Positions 19,801 through 30,580 of a stretch of 64,000 bases of DNA are shown here, piece by piece (position 1 is the stretch's first letter; every line of letters starts with the position of its first letter). The DNA is from Branchiostoma floridae. Its lineage: Eukaryota > Chordata > Leptocardii > Amphioxiformes > Branchiostomatidae. Made by a program: the position numbers and the translations under genes. The DNA lies in the NCBI RefSeq assembly GCF_000003815.2, contig NC_049995.1:10905181-10969180 (forward strand). Direction: 5' to 3'. The notes under the pieces were generated by a model. It made no database searches and was not told the DNA's origin. It worked only from the letters and a program-made list of their open reading frames with translations.

Positions 19801-22800
19801 ATTGTGTTGGGGAAACCGTTGCTAGGGCCGTTGCTATGGAGGTGCTGGGCTGCAATCCCAAGCAAAATGCAGTCTTTCTCCAACTTTATGGCAACGGAGG
19901 TCATAACGCTGTGATGTCTGTTAAAATAGTGCGTCACTTTAATCACTTGAACTTCATAGTAGAATCCATCGATGGGAAATGGAAAGCTATTTGGTTGTTG
20001 AAAATCATTGTTTACGTTTCTAAAAGGCATCAAAACTAATGGACCAAACGTGTCGGGGATCTGTCACTCTGGTAAAATACTTTTGAACTGTTATACTGTT
20101 TAGCAGTAGCCGATTACTAATCATCAATTAGGCCCGCTGTGGCTTGTTGATTAAATCCGGTAAATTTTGATTGGTTTTGTAAAAATGTAGGATTTTGCAA
20201 GATAGCAAGTAAGGACACTCACTCCGGTAGGTGTCGCTGTTAGAGGTTTATATAATTTTGTTGTTTTTTGCTTAACTATGAATCCCGACTTTGTCATAAC
20301 AGTAATTATGTGGTAATCTAAGAAATTACGCCTAATAGTTTTCAAAGTGGTCGACAGCGAGCCAGAAATGTGTTTGTCCAGAGGACGTAGAAGTGATTTC
20401 AATAATACTGTGCTTCTCCCCCATCCCGACACGTACAATGGTACAGTCTGGCCCCCTCTCCCCGGCCTACTATCCCCGGCTTGTCGTCCCCAGCACCGGG
20501 AGCGCTCCTTACCCCACTCCAAAAAGTAGCTGCGTGTGAAGTACTGCAGCAGTGACACCTAGCTGCTGTGTGGAGTACTGCAGCAGCAATTACACCTAGC
20601 TGCAGTACACATTAGAACCAGTCATGGTTGCAGACTACAGACATCATCAAAACATGGGCCATAAAAAGACTTATGGTTGTGTGCAAAGAAATTTGTAAAA
20701 CATTGTTTTTTTATTTATTATTATTTTACTTGTGCTTCTGTCTGCAGGTCCCTTCATATCAACCAGCTCACATACCAGAGCACCAGAGAGATTCTCAGGA
20801 TAGGTGAGTCTGCATAGCTAGTAAACTGCCTTTAGTTTTGAAAATAATTTCCATGGTTGGCAGAATTATGGCAGGATATTGGAGATTTCTTCTTCACAAG
20901 CAGTTGGTTCTTACCTCATGGTTTGATGCCTGTAACTGTATGTAAAGTCACCAACCTCGGCTACATACACGTGTAGTGGCGAGAAGTGGTACACCTGTTG
21001 TAGAAGCTCTGAGGAAAATGTCTGACATCGAAACATAAGCAGGTAAGAATGACTGGTTTTCAAGGAGAATTCTCCAATATTCCTTTAGTTTTATACAGTT
21101 GCAGAAGACCCGACTGTAAGGTTTGATTTTGAGCCATGAAAACTTTGTTTTATTTTGTCATCACAGTTGTTTTTCCCTTCCAGTCAATGAAGAGACCAAC
21201 TCTCGAGTCTCAGTAGATTCAGACGTCATCACTAGAGGTGAGAAAATCACACGGATTTGTTTCCATGGTAACATATTGTCAGAGTTGGTCCGTAAAAACG
21301 TGCCCATTTGCTCTTTTTCCATAAACCCTGCAAATTGTAAATCATGTCTCTCCAGAGAAATGCCTTTTTTGTACTCCATGGGCGACACCAATTTTTGTTC
21401 TTGATCCTCAGATATCTTAAGGTGAAAATATACATACATACATATTCATACTCAAACGAGTTGAAGCATTAACAAATCTCCGCTACCAGTGCGATCTATC
21501 ATTCATCATTACAGTGAGGTCTTTGTCACTTAGTCCAGTCTCTGAGTCAATAAAGTTCTTTAGCGAGAGGTATGGACGGCCTCTTCTCCTGTTTGCTTCT
21601 GGGGACCGAAAGAGCAGTTTAGAACCAGCTTGTTTGCTATGTCGAATAAAATGATTGTCCAGCAAGGCTTAACCGGCGTCACTTCAGTAGAGATACCTTG
21701 ATGATACCTTGATGATGTCTAGGTGAAGTAGGCTGCGCCTGTGTAGTCACCCTCCTGACGATCGTGGTATCTCTTCTTACTCCAACATAAATCCAACCTC
21801 GTTTTAAACGCGTTAACAGACTCTGCCTCTACGACCTCAGCCGGCAGCGAGTTCCAATTTTGTACTACTCGAACCGCAAACGACTGGCGACGTACCAAGG
21901 ACTTTGCCAGTGGCACCGTAAGCTTGAAGCGATGCCCTCTAGTTGACTGATGTTGACTCTCGGTGAAGAAACTCTGTGCTCTAACCCTCTCCCTTCCCGT
22001 GAGGAACTTAAAGACTTGTATCATATCCCCTCTGGCTCTTCTATAGTGGAGTGATGGTAGCTTCAAACTCTCCAGCCTAACACTATACGGAAAGGACTTG
22101 AGTGTTGGGACCAACCTTGTTGCTCTACGTTGTACCTTTTCCACAGTGTTCTGGTCGACTTTGAAATACGGCCCCCAAACAGTGTTCGCATACTCTAAAT
22201 GGGGGCGAACCATCGATTTGTAGAGGAGGGGCACAGTTACTTCATCCAAGTTACTGAAGGTTCTTTTTACCAAGCCCAATATTTGGTTTGCCTTTTGCGC
22301 TGAGACTGTGGTGTTAACGTGGAACTTCAACTGCTCGTCGACAGACACCCCGAGGTCTTTCTCGACTTTGGTTTCTTCCAGAATTAGCCCACCCAGTCTG
22401 TACTCTGCTCTTTGGTTGCCTCTTCCCAAGTGGAGTACTTTGCATTTCCCAGCGTTGAAGGGGAGTTGCCACACCTCCGACCACTTTTCCACAGCTTGGA
22501 GGTCACGCTGAAGCGCTTCCTGATCCTCCTTGCATAGGATCGGTCTGTAGATTTTGCTATCGTCAGCAAAGATCTTCACTGCACTGGTCACAACCTCCGG
22601 CAGGTCGTTTATAAAAACAACAAATAACGTAGGACCCAGAACACTTCCCTGCGGGATTCCACTCTTGACGTTACGCCAGGAGGAGTGCGCTCCATTGATA
22701 ACTACTTTCTGCCTCCTGTTGCTGAGAAAGTCCTGTATCCACTTAAGTGTATGGCCCCTTATCCCATATGAGTGCAGCTTGACGAGTAACCTCTTGTGGG

Positions 22801-25800
22801 GAACTGAATCAAAAGCTTTTTTGAAGTCTAAGTAGATGCTGTCCACTGGTTCCCCCCTCTCTAGACACTGTGACCAATCGTTCATGACTACCAGTAGCTG
22901 AGTGGTACAAGATCTTTTGGGTACGAACCCATGTTGAGCGTCTGTAAATAACTCGTTTGCCATAAGATGGTCGACGAGTACATCTCTAATGATCGACTCA
23001 AGTGTCTTGACAACCACGGAGGTTAAGCTTACGGGTCTGTAGTTTCCTGGGTCTTGTCTGCTACCCTTCTTGTGGATCGGGGTTATATGTGCTGTCTTCC
23101 AGTCGGCTGGTACGCATCCCGCCTCCAGCGACTTCTTGAAAATAACTGATACTGGGTACGACAGCTCACTTGCGAGTTCCTTCAGAAGTCTTGAGTGAAG
23201 ACCGTCTGGTCCAGCTGACTTTGTTGGGTTGAGTTCTGATAACTTCCTTTCTACAGTTTCCCTACTTATCTCGAAATTGTCAAGAACTGAAGTCACTGTT
23301 TTGGCGTTAGCTCTGGGTATGCTAGATGTGTTCTCGTCCGTGAATACACTAGCAAAGAAGTTGTTTAGGACCTCCGCTTTGTCTAGGTCTGTCAGTGCCA
23401 TTGAACCATCTGGTTTGACCAGACTACCTATTTGGGGCCTTGTACTGAGACGGGACTTCGTGTACCTCCAGAAGTTCTTGGGATTGTCCTTAAGATCCCT
23501 CACCAGCCTGTGCTCGTATTCACTGCACAACTGTCGTGTTAGACTTCTAAGTGAGTTTCTTACTGCTGCATACCTTCTGAAGTCTGCAAGACTACCAGAG
23601 CTTTTCCATTTTGACCACATCTTCCTTTTTTTGTTTTTTACTTCCATTGCTTGCTTGTTCAAGTAAAGCTTATTAGGTATTTGGACTCCTCTAGTCAATG
23701 GGATACACTCATCCACCACCTTATTGAGTAGTTCGCAGAACCTTGTCCATGCCTGAGAGACCTCCATGTGACTTATCTCCGTATCCCAGTCAATCCCACC
23801 CAGGTCCTCTTTGGCCTTCTGGTAATTGCCCTTGTTATAATTACGCCTTGCCTCCGGTCGAGGAGGTTTCTCCCTACTGCAGTTTATGACGAAGTTCAGA
23901 CAGCAGTGGTCACCTTTCCCAAGCCCTGGCAAGTACTGCAGTTCCCCAACTGTATGCTGTTCATTTGTGATGATTAAGTCAAGTACGGATGGGGTCTGGT
24001 TGACCCTGTGTCGGGTGGGTTCTTCAACATGCTGGGTTAGAAAATTGTCATCAAGACAATCCAGGAAATGCTGGCAATGGGGGTGTGTGCCTTCAACTGT
24101 AGTCCTCCCTTCCCAGTCAATTTCCTTTAGATTAAAGTCTCCCATTATTACCATGTGCTTAGCCTTCTCTTTACAAACATTTGACAAGAGTTCACATAAT
24201 TTGGTCGTACTGTCTGTTGGATCCGAGGTTGGGCTTCTATATATACACCCCACAATGAGTGATTCTTTGTTGCCTAGTTCACATTTCAGAAATAACTGCT
24301 CATGAAATCCGGCTGCACTAAAGTCCAGTTCCTGTACACTCAGGTTCAGTGACTTCTTTACAAAAATGACAATACCCCTTGTGCCACTCTTCCCAAGGTT
24401 TCTTTCATCCGGGTTGAAGTTTGTAAAGGCCTCGTAGCCTTCCATATCTAGTGTACACATCTTTAACGGATTTATCTGTGCTTTGGGGATAACCTCGGTC
24501 AGGGCGATCAAGTCCACTGGATCACTGGCCACCATGAACCTGAGTTCCTCCCTCTTGTTTGGGAATTGGTCTGTGTTGGTGTACAGCACTTTTAATGGAC
24601 CTGCTTTACTTTTCCACGGTTGTCCCCCGCCATGTGCGTTATTTCCTATATCATCATGTGTATTATCACTATTGCCATCATGTGTGTTATCTTGTTTGTC
24701 GTCATGTGTGATATGCAGCCCAACCTCTTCACGTTGTCACATAAGATGCGTGTTGTTACCCCCTATGTGATTGGTTTTACTCTGACGTCGTTCTTCCCGT
24801 TGTCTCCGACTTGTTTCTCTTTCTTTGCGTGACAAGTCAGGTGCTATGAAGATGTTGGAATATTGTTCACTGTGGTTCAGGAGCTTGGCTTCCTTTAACA
24901 GATGGTATCTATCTGATGTATCATACAATGTAACCAGTAGTAGACGATTTTTGCCCGGGCTTATGCTTCCAAGCCTGGTTGTCTTCCTAATAGATAAGTT
25001 TTCAATACCCAGTTCTCTGGCAATGCTCTGTGTGAACTCTCTGTCATGTGTAAGTCTATCTTCACGGTTAATGCCTGCTGGTTCAGGGACATTATGCAGA
25101 ATAATGTTACTCTTCCTACGAATGTTTTCAATGTAATCTTCCACCGAGATGGAAGTAGATTCCTTTCCATTGTTAGTTGGATTATCTGGGGTTGGGAGAT
25201 TTACTTCTCCGCTCTAGGTGAGGTAGGTGGAAGAGTCCCATACAGTTCTTTGTTTGTTGTGTGTTCCCATCAAGGTTTGTTGTATACCAGGGCTCTAGCA
25301 AGCGTCCGTTTTCCCGTCAATTGATGGAAATTTGTTGCGTGTGACGGAAAAGTTTTTTTTAACTAATCCGTCAACCTTGACAGACAAAAATTATTGGTGG
25401 GAGCTACAGGCGGCTTGGGGATGCTGTCCACAGTCGGAAAGCCACACACTATTTGTTTTGCTATTGTTTGATTGTTGACTTAGTGTGTCGGCAGCCTTTC
25501 GCATACAACAATCTCATTAAAAAACCTGTTTTTCAAGGTCTCAGTTCCGTCTTTCTAACTTACAAAACAAATGTAGTTTTCGCAACAATGGGAATTGGCT
25601 GACAGAAAAAAATTTCAAGCTGGCTAGAGCCCTGGTTGTATACGCCACATAGCATCCAGGTGAAGGAACCGTCCAGGTGAAAATATAGCAAGCAGAACAA
25701 TAGAGACGGGGTAGGGAGGAAAACTTCACAGAATAAGACTCCCTAAGACTAAGTGCACCAAGGCATAGACCAGCTCAGGCTTTGTTTTCATAAATGTTTC

Positions 25801-28266
25801 TTTTTTTTACAGTTTTACTAGTAAGTGTTTTATATGCTTAAAATCATTTAAAACAAATTTGAGAGCCAAAAAAAGTATATTGTTACCACCTTAGTGTTCT
25901 GTACACTGTGTGTTTTGTACTGTGTGTTTGTTGTCACAGTTGTCTGTGTGTTGTAAGCACCATAGTTTCCTATTTAGAATAGTGCTATCCTATACTTACC
26001 TTGCGTAATAAAGTGAAATAAAGTTATATGTTCAGGCAATGTCTGTTTCTTACCGTGTATGTCTATGTGAGTCTGTCAACAGCCTAACTCAAAATTTATC
26101 AATGATTTTTCTCTGGTTGCTTCCATATACGGATAGTCGCTGACAGAGGTAAGAGGTTGTGTGGAAAAGTTGCAATCTGTGTACTGTTGTTTGATGTGAC
26201 ATTGTCTTGTTTTTTGCAAGGAGTTGGTTTTGTGGAAAATTGTTATTAATGACAATTCCTTGTTTTGATTTTTTTTCTTGTTTTTTGTTGCAAGGAGTTG
26301 GTTTTGTGGAAAAGTGTCAATGACATTTCCTTGTTTTGATTTTTTTCTTGTTTTATGTTACAAGGATTCGGTTTTGTGGAAAAGTGTTTGTGTCATTAAA
26401 ATAAGTTCTGCACTCATTTTGCTGTTGCTTTTGCTCGTCTTATATACTCTGTGTTTGGCTGTTTCTAAATCCTGTCTGCCTGTGTGTGCATGGCTGTGTA
26501 ATAATACAGTGTCTAATGTTATTCTTCTTTGTTCATCAAAACTTTCAATCATTTTACAACAGTTTTCTTGACAATATTACAAGTTTAAGATATCAAAAGG
26601 ACGAGTTTCTCAGTTGGCATGGTTTGAATTTCTAGCCATGTTATGGCGCCAAGCTGATAATAGACTAACATAAAAACTCTGTTTTCTAGCAATAAATTAC
26701 AAACAACACTCTTCTGATGTTGACATGCAGAGCCTTGGAGTTTCTTTTCAGTAACTTAGTTTGATATATCGGATAGTATTTCCTATTTCACAGCATACTT
26801 AAGCTTGAGCCTGGATACAGCTGTCCATAGTACACCGCTGATTGAAACTAACCACGGAGTATTAAACAAGCGGATGGTACCCAAAAAATGATTGAGCCAG
26901 CGGTAACTACAGAGGATGGTACATGTACCAAGGCATAAAGGTTCAGCCAGCGGTTACTGTAGTGATTATACAGAGTCATGATATCCAGGCTAGGATTTAT
27001 ATTGGTTTTTGCTTTAGAGTTTTTCTTTTGATTTCCTTTCAGTGATGAGGAGATACAACAACTCCCTAATGTTCGATGCTAGAGAGCCCAAGATGACGTA
27101 CACGGTCCGAGACCCGATCATCAACGGCGTGTTCTCCGTCAAGAACCCCAGAGGGTTCGCAAAAAGGTGGGTGGACATCATAATTATGATCTACAACAGG
27201 TAGAAGATAAACAGCATTTTATCTTACACTGTAAATTGTACCATAAGGAGCAAATTGTGCTTTATGAACATATCAGAAAAGATTTTGAACATCTGAATGC
27301 AACGGATAAATTTCTATTTTTAATGCGCCTAGATAAATCATGTATATCAAACATTATCTGTGCCTTAAAATATCCACACCTGTACAAAGAAGCGATAAGA
27401 TGTCAACCATCCTGTTAGCCTAGTAAATTGTATCTTGTTGTCTCTGCATATGTCTGTTATGTCTGTTATCAGTGACCTGTACCTAGCCCGTCGAGGCATG
27501 TACAATAAAGGTCTTTCATTCATTCATTCATTCATAATATTGTATAGGATACTTACAGAGCAATACATTGTGATTAGGTTTGTGGACACTTTATTTTTGT
27601 CCGTCTGCCCCAAAAGACACAGTTTTTAACTTTATACTCCAATAGCCTAGTGGGTAGAGTGTTCACCTTCACCATTTCGTAGGTCGTGAGTTTGATCCCG
27701 ATTTTGAAAACGGTACATGCTGATTTCTCTGCTTAGCACTCAGCATTTGGGAAAAAGTATGGAAGTTGAACACACACCACTACCAGTGGACTAGCCCCCT
27801 GCTGTGGTGAATGCACAAAAGTTGTGTGGCCCAGGGCTACAGATTGAAAAGGAGATAGCTATCAACATAAAAACAGACCCTGGGGAAAATATGTATGCGT
27901 TGGCAAAACATATCTACATCAACTTAGTGAAGATACTGGCTGCTCGGCTGAAGAACTGCCCAAGGCTATGGAGGATAAGGATGGAGGAAGAGACTCGTGT
28001 ACATCCATGCAACCAGCACGCCCAGATGATGATGATGTTGATACTTGTCTAGCAACTAGATACTTAAGTTCGAAATGTTTTAATGTTGTTAAAGTGACTA
28101 ATAATGAGCTGTATTTTTTCCTTATTTCAGAATCACGATACGGTCGCGCTGCTGGCATGCCTGTCTGGCTGTGGACGGGGGATTCTCCTTCCAGTTCAAT
28201 GATGGAGCAATGGCGTATCTGGAAATCCTCCCCGAGGGCGCGCTACGAACTGTGATCTTGGACTGA
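16826..28266 (+). CDS. NADK2: NAD kinase 2 (mitochondrial type), fragmentary; possible pseudogene or misassembled locus
   Basis: NADK2 phosphorylates NAD+ to NADP+ in mitochondria. Exons read here: 16826-16914 (LAARGSNYEGLMKRHKIHTK), 18727-18815 (VNWADVIMSAG), 19220-19260 (completing GGDGTFLMAAS, the kinase GGDGT motif), 20748-20803 (SLHINQLTYQ), 21184-21237, 27043-27166 (YNNSLMFDAREPKMTYTVRD) and 28131-28266 (C-terminus, ITIRSRCW to RTVILD and stop). Phases agree between neighbours where the chain is complete. Faults: no upstream N-terminal exons are seen after ACOX1; the GGDGT exon runs into TAG at 19261-19263; the exons for the NTDPE segment and for the later VFIGE to GTGSKAW segment are absent. 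Either the gene is decaying, or sequence was lost in assembly. The family call is firm; whether it works is doubtful. Confidence 0.72.
17035..17335 (+). repeat. Dispersed repeat, family 2 (better preserved copy)
   Basis: Same motif order as 5690-6060. It lies between the two copies of the duplicated NADK2 exon. Confidence 0.7.
17342..17430 (+). pseudogene. NADK2: Tandem duplicate of the NADK2 exon at 16826-16914
   Basis: 89 bp, almost identical to the first copy, with the same flanking acceptor (CTCTCCAG) and downstream GTCAGTTCTAACTTAG. Differences include AAG to AGG (Lys to Arg), and the last bases TAAG become TCGG, which weakens the donor. The length is not a multiple of 3, so using both exons would shift the frame. 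It is therefore either mutually exclusive or silent. Confidence 0.8.
17609..18073. mobile_element. Fold-back element rich in GAAT/ATTC motifs
   Basis: Left arm CCCCTTCACACGAGAAGGAATGAGCC and right arm reading GGCTCATTCG-TGCTCTCGTGTGAAGGGGG are inverted copies. Between them GAAT and ATTC recur very densely. An extra related left end lies at 17490 (GGGCCTTCACAC). Confidence 0.7.
18090..18240 (-). repeat. tRNA-derived SINE, family 1 (partial)
   Basis: Minus-strand copy with the tRNA-like segment around TTGGTTAGAGTGTTTGCCTTGC and a B-box-like GAGTTTGATTCCCG. Right part of the family only. Confidence 0.6.
21483..21665 (-). mobile_element. Retroelement reverse-transcriptase C-terminal fragment
   Basis: 60-residue minus-strand frame ending GLSDKDLTVMMNDRSHW, with RRRGRPYLSLKNFI before it. 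This resembles the extreme C-terminus of RTE/jockey-like ORF2 proteins. It is truncated and separate from the CR1 next to it. Confidence 0.45.
21719..24589 (-). CDS. CR1-type ORF2: AP endonuclease plus reverse transcriptase
   Basis: 956 residues. The N-terminal third is an APE-like endonuclease that nicks target DNA (YRSPTSDP near 167; GDFNLKEIDWEG with its Asp near 198). The RT domain starts near 500: HKKGSRQDPGNYRPVSLTSV, then YLDFKKAFDSVPH (catalytic Asp), GIPQGSVLGP, and FADDSKIYR (catalytic Asp pair). The C-terminal part ([29 protein letters not shown]) is typical of the CR1 thumb and tail. The frame has no stop, so the copy may be young and active. The N-terminus may extend beyond the Met used here. 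Confidence 0.93.
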   Translation of the reverse strand: MLYTNTDQFPNKREELRFMVASDPVDLIALTEVIPKAQINPLKMCTLDMEGYEAFTNFNPDERNLGKSGTRGIVIFVKKSLNLSVQELDFSAAGFHEQLFLKCELGNKESLIVGCIYRSPTSDPTDSTTKLCELLSNVCKEKAKHMVIMGDFNLKEIDWEGRTTVEGTHPHCQHFLDCLDDNFLTQHVEEPTRHRVNQTPSVLDLIITNEQHTVGELQYLPGLGKGDHCCLNFVINCSREKPPRPEARRNYNKGNYQKAKEDLGGIDWDTEISHMEVSQAWTRFCELLNKVVDECIPLTRGVQIPNKLYLNKQAMEVKNKKRKMWSKWKSSGSLADFRRYAAVRNSLRSLTRQLCSEYEHRLVRDLKDNPKNFWRYTKSRLSTRPQIGSLVKPDGSMALTDLDKAEVLNNFFASVFTDENTSSIPRANAKTVTSVLDNFEISRETVERKLSELNPTKSAGPDGLHSRLLKELASELSYPVSVIFKKSLEAGCVPADWKTAHITPIHKKGSRQDPGNYRPVSLTSVVVKTLESIIRDVLVDHLMANELFTDAQHGFVPKRSCTTQLLVVMNDWSQCLERGEPVDSIYLDFKKAFDSVPHKRLLVKLHSYGIRGHTLKWIQDFLSNRRQKVVINGAHSSWRNVKSGIPQGSVLGPTLFVVFINDLPEVVTSAVKIFADDSKIYRPILCKEDQEALQRDLQAVEKWSEVWQLPFNAGKCKVLHLGRGNQRAEYRLGGLILEETKVEKDLGVSVDEQLKFHVNTTVSAQKANQILGLVKRTFSNLDEVTVPLLYKSMVRPHLEYANTVWGPYFKVDQNTVEKVQRRATRLVPTLKSFPYSVRLESLKLPSLHYRRARGDMIQVFKFLTGRERVRAQSFFTESQHQSTRGHRFKLTVPLAKSLVRRQSFAVRVVQNWNSLPAEVVEAESVNAFKTRLDLCWSKKRYHDRQEGDYTGAAYFT
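24737..25144 (-). CDS. ORF1-like nucleic-acid-binding frame of the CR1 element (partial)
   Basis: 135 residues. RKSNIILHNVPE followed by LGIENLSIRKTTRLG and a basic RQREERRQSK tail resembles the C-terminal part of the ORF1p/L1-like RRM region seen upstream of ORF2 in many CR1-like elements. It ends before the ORF2 start with about 150 bp between. The 5' part of ORF1 is not found, so the element is probably 5'-truncated. Confidence 0.6.
   Translation of the reverse strand: MEDYIENIRRKSNIILHNVPEPAGINREDRLTHDREFTQSIARELGIENLSIRKTTRLGSISPGKNRLLLVTLYDTSDRYHLLKEAKLLNHSEQYSNIFIAPDLSRKERETSRRQREERRQSKTNHIGGNNTHLM
25288..25634. mobile_element. hAT-like MITE
   Basis: 12-bp perfect TIRs CAGGGCTCTAGC and GCTAGAGCCCTG, flanked by the direct repeat GTTGTATAC (25279-25287, 25635-25643). 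CAGGG ends with an 8-9 bp TSD are typical of hAT. No transposase frame. Confidence 0.82.
26205..26395. repeat. Local tandem duplication (~67-bp unit, 2-3 copies)
   Basis: The unit contains GGTTTTGTGGAAAA and CCTTGTTTTGATTTTTTTC. Three copies, the last partial. T-rich and non-coding. Confidence 0.75.
27180..27537 (+). mobile_element. 5'-truncated non-LTR retrotransposon 3' end
   Basis: The frame EDKQHFILHCKLYHKEQ is like the zinc-knuckle C-terminus of LINE ORF2 proteins (HxxxxC). It is followed by a 3' UTR ending in a (TTCA)n tail. It begins just after the splice donor of the NADK2 exon 27043-27166. Confidence 0.6.
27640..27850 (+). repeat. tRNA-derived SINE, family 1
   Basis: Well-preserved tRNA-like head: A-box-like TAGCCTAGTGGGTAGAG and B-box-like GTGAGTTTGATCCCG, then the shared body (CTCTGCTTAGCACTCAGCA). 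Confidence 0.7.
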
Positions 28267-28288
28267 GCATTACAAAACTCTTCTCAAA

Positions 28289-28501
28289 TACTGTAATTCC
28301 TGATTTTTTCAGTGTACTTTTATGTTCAGAGTTTTCACGGTGAGGACTGTTACGTGAACTTATCATTACCGACAACAAAGAGTACAAGAGTCTTTTTTTA
28401 CACGCACCTGCTGCCACCGTGAACATTTAGTTCCGAGAACAAGTTAAATTTTCTCAGACCGTGAAAGTTTGGTACTGAGAAGACAAAGTCAATTACAGTA
28501 T
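28289..28501. mobile_element. MITE, TACTGTAAT type, in the NADK2 3' end
   Basis: Ends CTGTAATT and AATTACAG with TA duplicated outside. Internal CACGGTGAGGACTG and CCACCGTGAAC relate it to the better copy at 30371-30580. Confidence 0.7.
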
Positions 28502-28509
28502 ATGACACA

Positions 28510-28605
28510 ACAACGGAGGGATGGCGTATCTGGAAACCTTCCCGAGGACGTGCTACAAACTGTGATCCTTTACTGAGCATTACAAAACTCGCAAATGCTT
28601 CTCAA
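28510..28605 (+). pseudogene. NADK2: Duplicate of the last part of the NADK2 terminal exon
   Basis: About 90 bp copied from 28200-28290, including GGCGTATCTGGAAA, the stop-codon region CTGAGCATTACAAAACTC and CTTCTCAAAT, with scattered changes. A MITE separates the two copies. Confidence 0.8.
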
Positions 28606-29346
28606 ATTTGTGACGCTATACAGATACAGATGTGCTATACCTCACAAGTCATGCCAAGTGGAAAATGCATCCCAACATTTGTGATGGTGCAAAGATCCTT
28701 GTGCTGTGTCTTGAGACAGTTTTGCCAAATTAAGTAAGTCTTCCACTGGAAAATACTTGTAGTTTGATCAGGTTGGTAGATAAATTGATGTTCAACTGCT
28801 CCTCCAAATTCACTGCTTTTTGGGATGTACAGAAAATAGGAAATATGGAAGTTGTTTTTTTTTCCCGCAGTTGTGTATTTCTGTCTTTACTCAGTTCTGT
28901 TTAGTCTTTTTTCAGGTCTGTTTTGTTTTATTTTGTTCTATATTTATGGTCTATTTTTTTCCTTAATTGGATTTAGTTTGATAAAACTTGTCCTATGTGC
29001 CCTTTCCATATTTTCTATACACCTTGCTTTTTGATAATGAATGTTTGAAGACTCCACTTGCTGAAGATACATGAGAGTTCTGAAAAGTGAAATTATAGAG
29101 ATAGTTGTTATGTATGTATGATCTACATGTATGTTGCAATATGAAACAGAATATTATGCTTTCAGTGAAATAATGTCATTTGAGGCATTGAAGAAATGCA
29201 ACATATCAATGATATGTTAGTAGTCTCTGTTAGACCACATAGGTCACTGAAAAATAGAAATAACAGAAGAATGTTTCATCATTATAGTTACGATTTAGCT
29301 TGCCATTGAGTACAGTTTATTACACATTCTACATTTTCCAGTGAGG

Positions 29347-29662
29347 CCTAGGAAAAAAATGTTGTGTTACCTGTTTCAGTCTGGAAAAGATTAGGGTCGG
29401 TAGGTAGGGATTATCTTTTTTTCTTGTAATACAGCTGAACATAGAAAAGTGAAAGTCAAGAGGACACTTGTCTTTCACTGTCAAACTTTTGTGCAAAATA
29501 GATACATTTATCCTTCATTAGGACAAGCTGTGTTTTCCTTCAATAGGAAGCATGCTGAATAAAAATTCTAACTGGAACATATATGTGACTCCACTACCCA
29601 CCAAATATCGGCAGGTTTTTCTAGGGTAGGTGGGGAAACAGGAAACACAACATTTTCCTAGG
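29347..29662. mobile_element. Fold-back MITE
   Basis: Ends CCTAGGAAAAAAATGTTGTG and CACAACATTTTCCTAGG, inverted for about 30 bp with continued weaker pairing (ACCTGTTTC and GAAACAGG). Confidence 0.72.
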
Positions 29663-30370
29663 TCTTACACATTCTTCATTTTCAGTGACCTCTGGAGTCT
29701 AGTAGAGGCTAATAAGATGATTAGATTTTGTCTCGTATGTGCATGAAACGAGCAACTATAACACTTCTACACATATATGAGTTGTGTAATACTGTGCCTT
29801 AGAAGTTACATTTAAAGTGTGTTAAATGATAATTTTGATACCTCGGTGTTATAAGTTCTGATAATGTTGTGATATTATTATTTGTGTGATGCTGCTATTG
29901 TGCACAGGTATACCCTTACACAAAAGTTTGGGAATTTGATTTCAATAAGTCATATCTCTTTGGTTATTTTAATAACCGCATGGTATTCTGTACCATATGA
30001 AAGCTTACATTTATGAAGGTTAGACATCCAGGTAAACAATATTCAAATACAATTCAATCTCTACAACTGGATTAGAAATGCACATTTACATCTGGACGTC
30101 ACTCTTCTTCAGGGTCACTTTTGATTTTGCACTCAATCACAAACCTGTTTGTCGAAATTACTAGCTGTAAGTGTATCATAAGAAATGCGTTTTCCTGGGC
30201 ACTGGACAAGCTTTCTAATGCCATATGCATGTAATACAACGCGAAAACAAATATTCAATAAAACAGAAATAAAAATCCATATTACACAAAGTATCAAAAG
30301 GAAACTGCAGTCGTCGATAAATAGATATGGGAGATGTTTTTAGGTACATGTATTTGAAAGACGAGTGAAA

Positions 30371-30580
30371 TACTGTAAATGCAGAAATGTTCGCGGTGGA
30401 TTAATGTTCGCGGTTTTCGCGGTGACCACCGCGAACTTAAAACCACCGCGAACATTTTTCTATTATGGTATTAGACTGCACACTATAATGGTGTTACCGC
30501 GAACTTAAAGCCACCGCGAAAAGTCCTTTTGCCGCTACCGCGAAATTAAATCCCCGCGAACTTAAATGCATTTACAGTAT
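30371..30580. mobile_element. MITE with CTGTAAATGC termini and internal palindromes
   Basis: CTGTAAATGC at the left, GCATTTACAG at the right, TA on both sides. Repeated palindromic boxes such as TTCGCGGT and ACCGCGAA make a strong hairpin. Confidence 0.87.

Larger units (their letters stand above)
21690..25287 (-). mobile_element. CR1/L2-clade non-LTR retrotransposon, nearly full length
   Basis: Holds a long intact ORF2 and an ORF1-like frame upstream of it. The 3' end on the minus strand finishes in short repeats (ATCATCAAGGTATC), typical of CR1/L2 tails. The 5' limit is uncertain; a hAT-like MITE abuts at 25288. It sits between the fifth and sixth recognised NADK2 exons, where exons are missing. 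Confidence 0.85.

Noticed and set aside
20347..20560. Pro-rich plus-strand ORF with CCCCGGC repeats
   Set aside because: Short, no splice context, overlaps an opposite-strand ORF, and likely repeat-derived.
28852..29034. Small hydrophobic membrane protein ORF
   Set aside because: It comes from a T-rich tract, with no splice or start context and no conservation to judge by.
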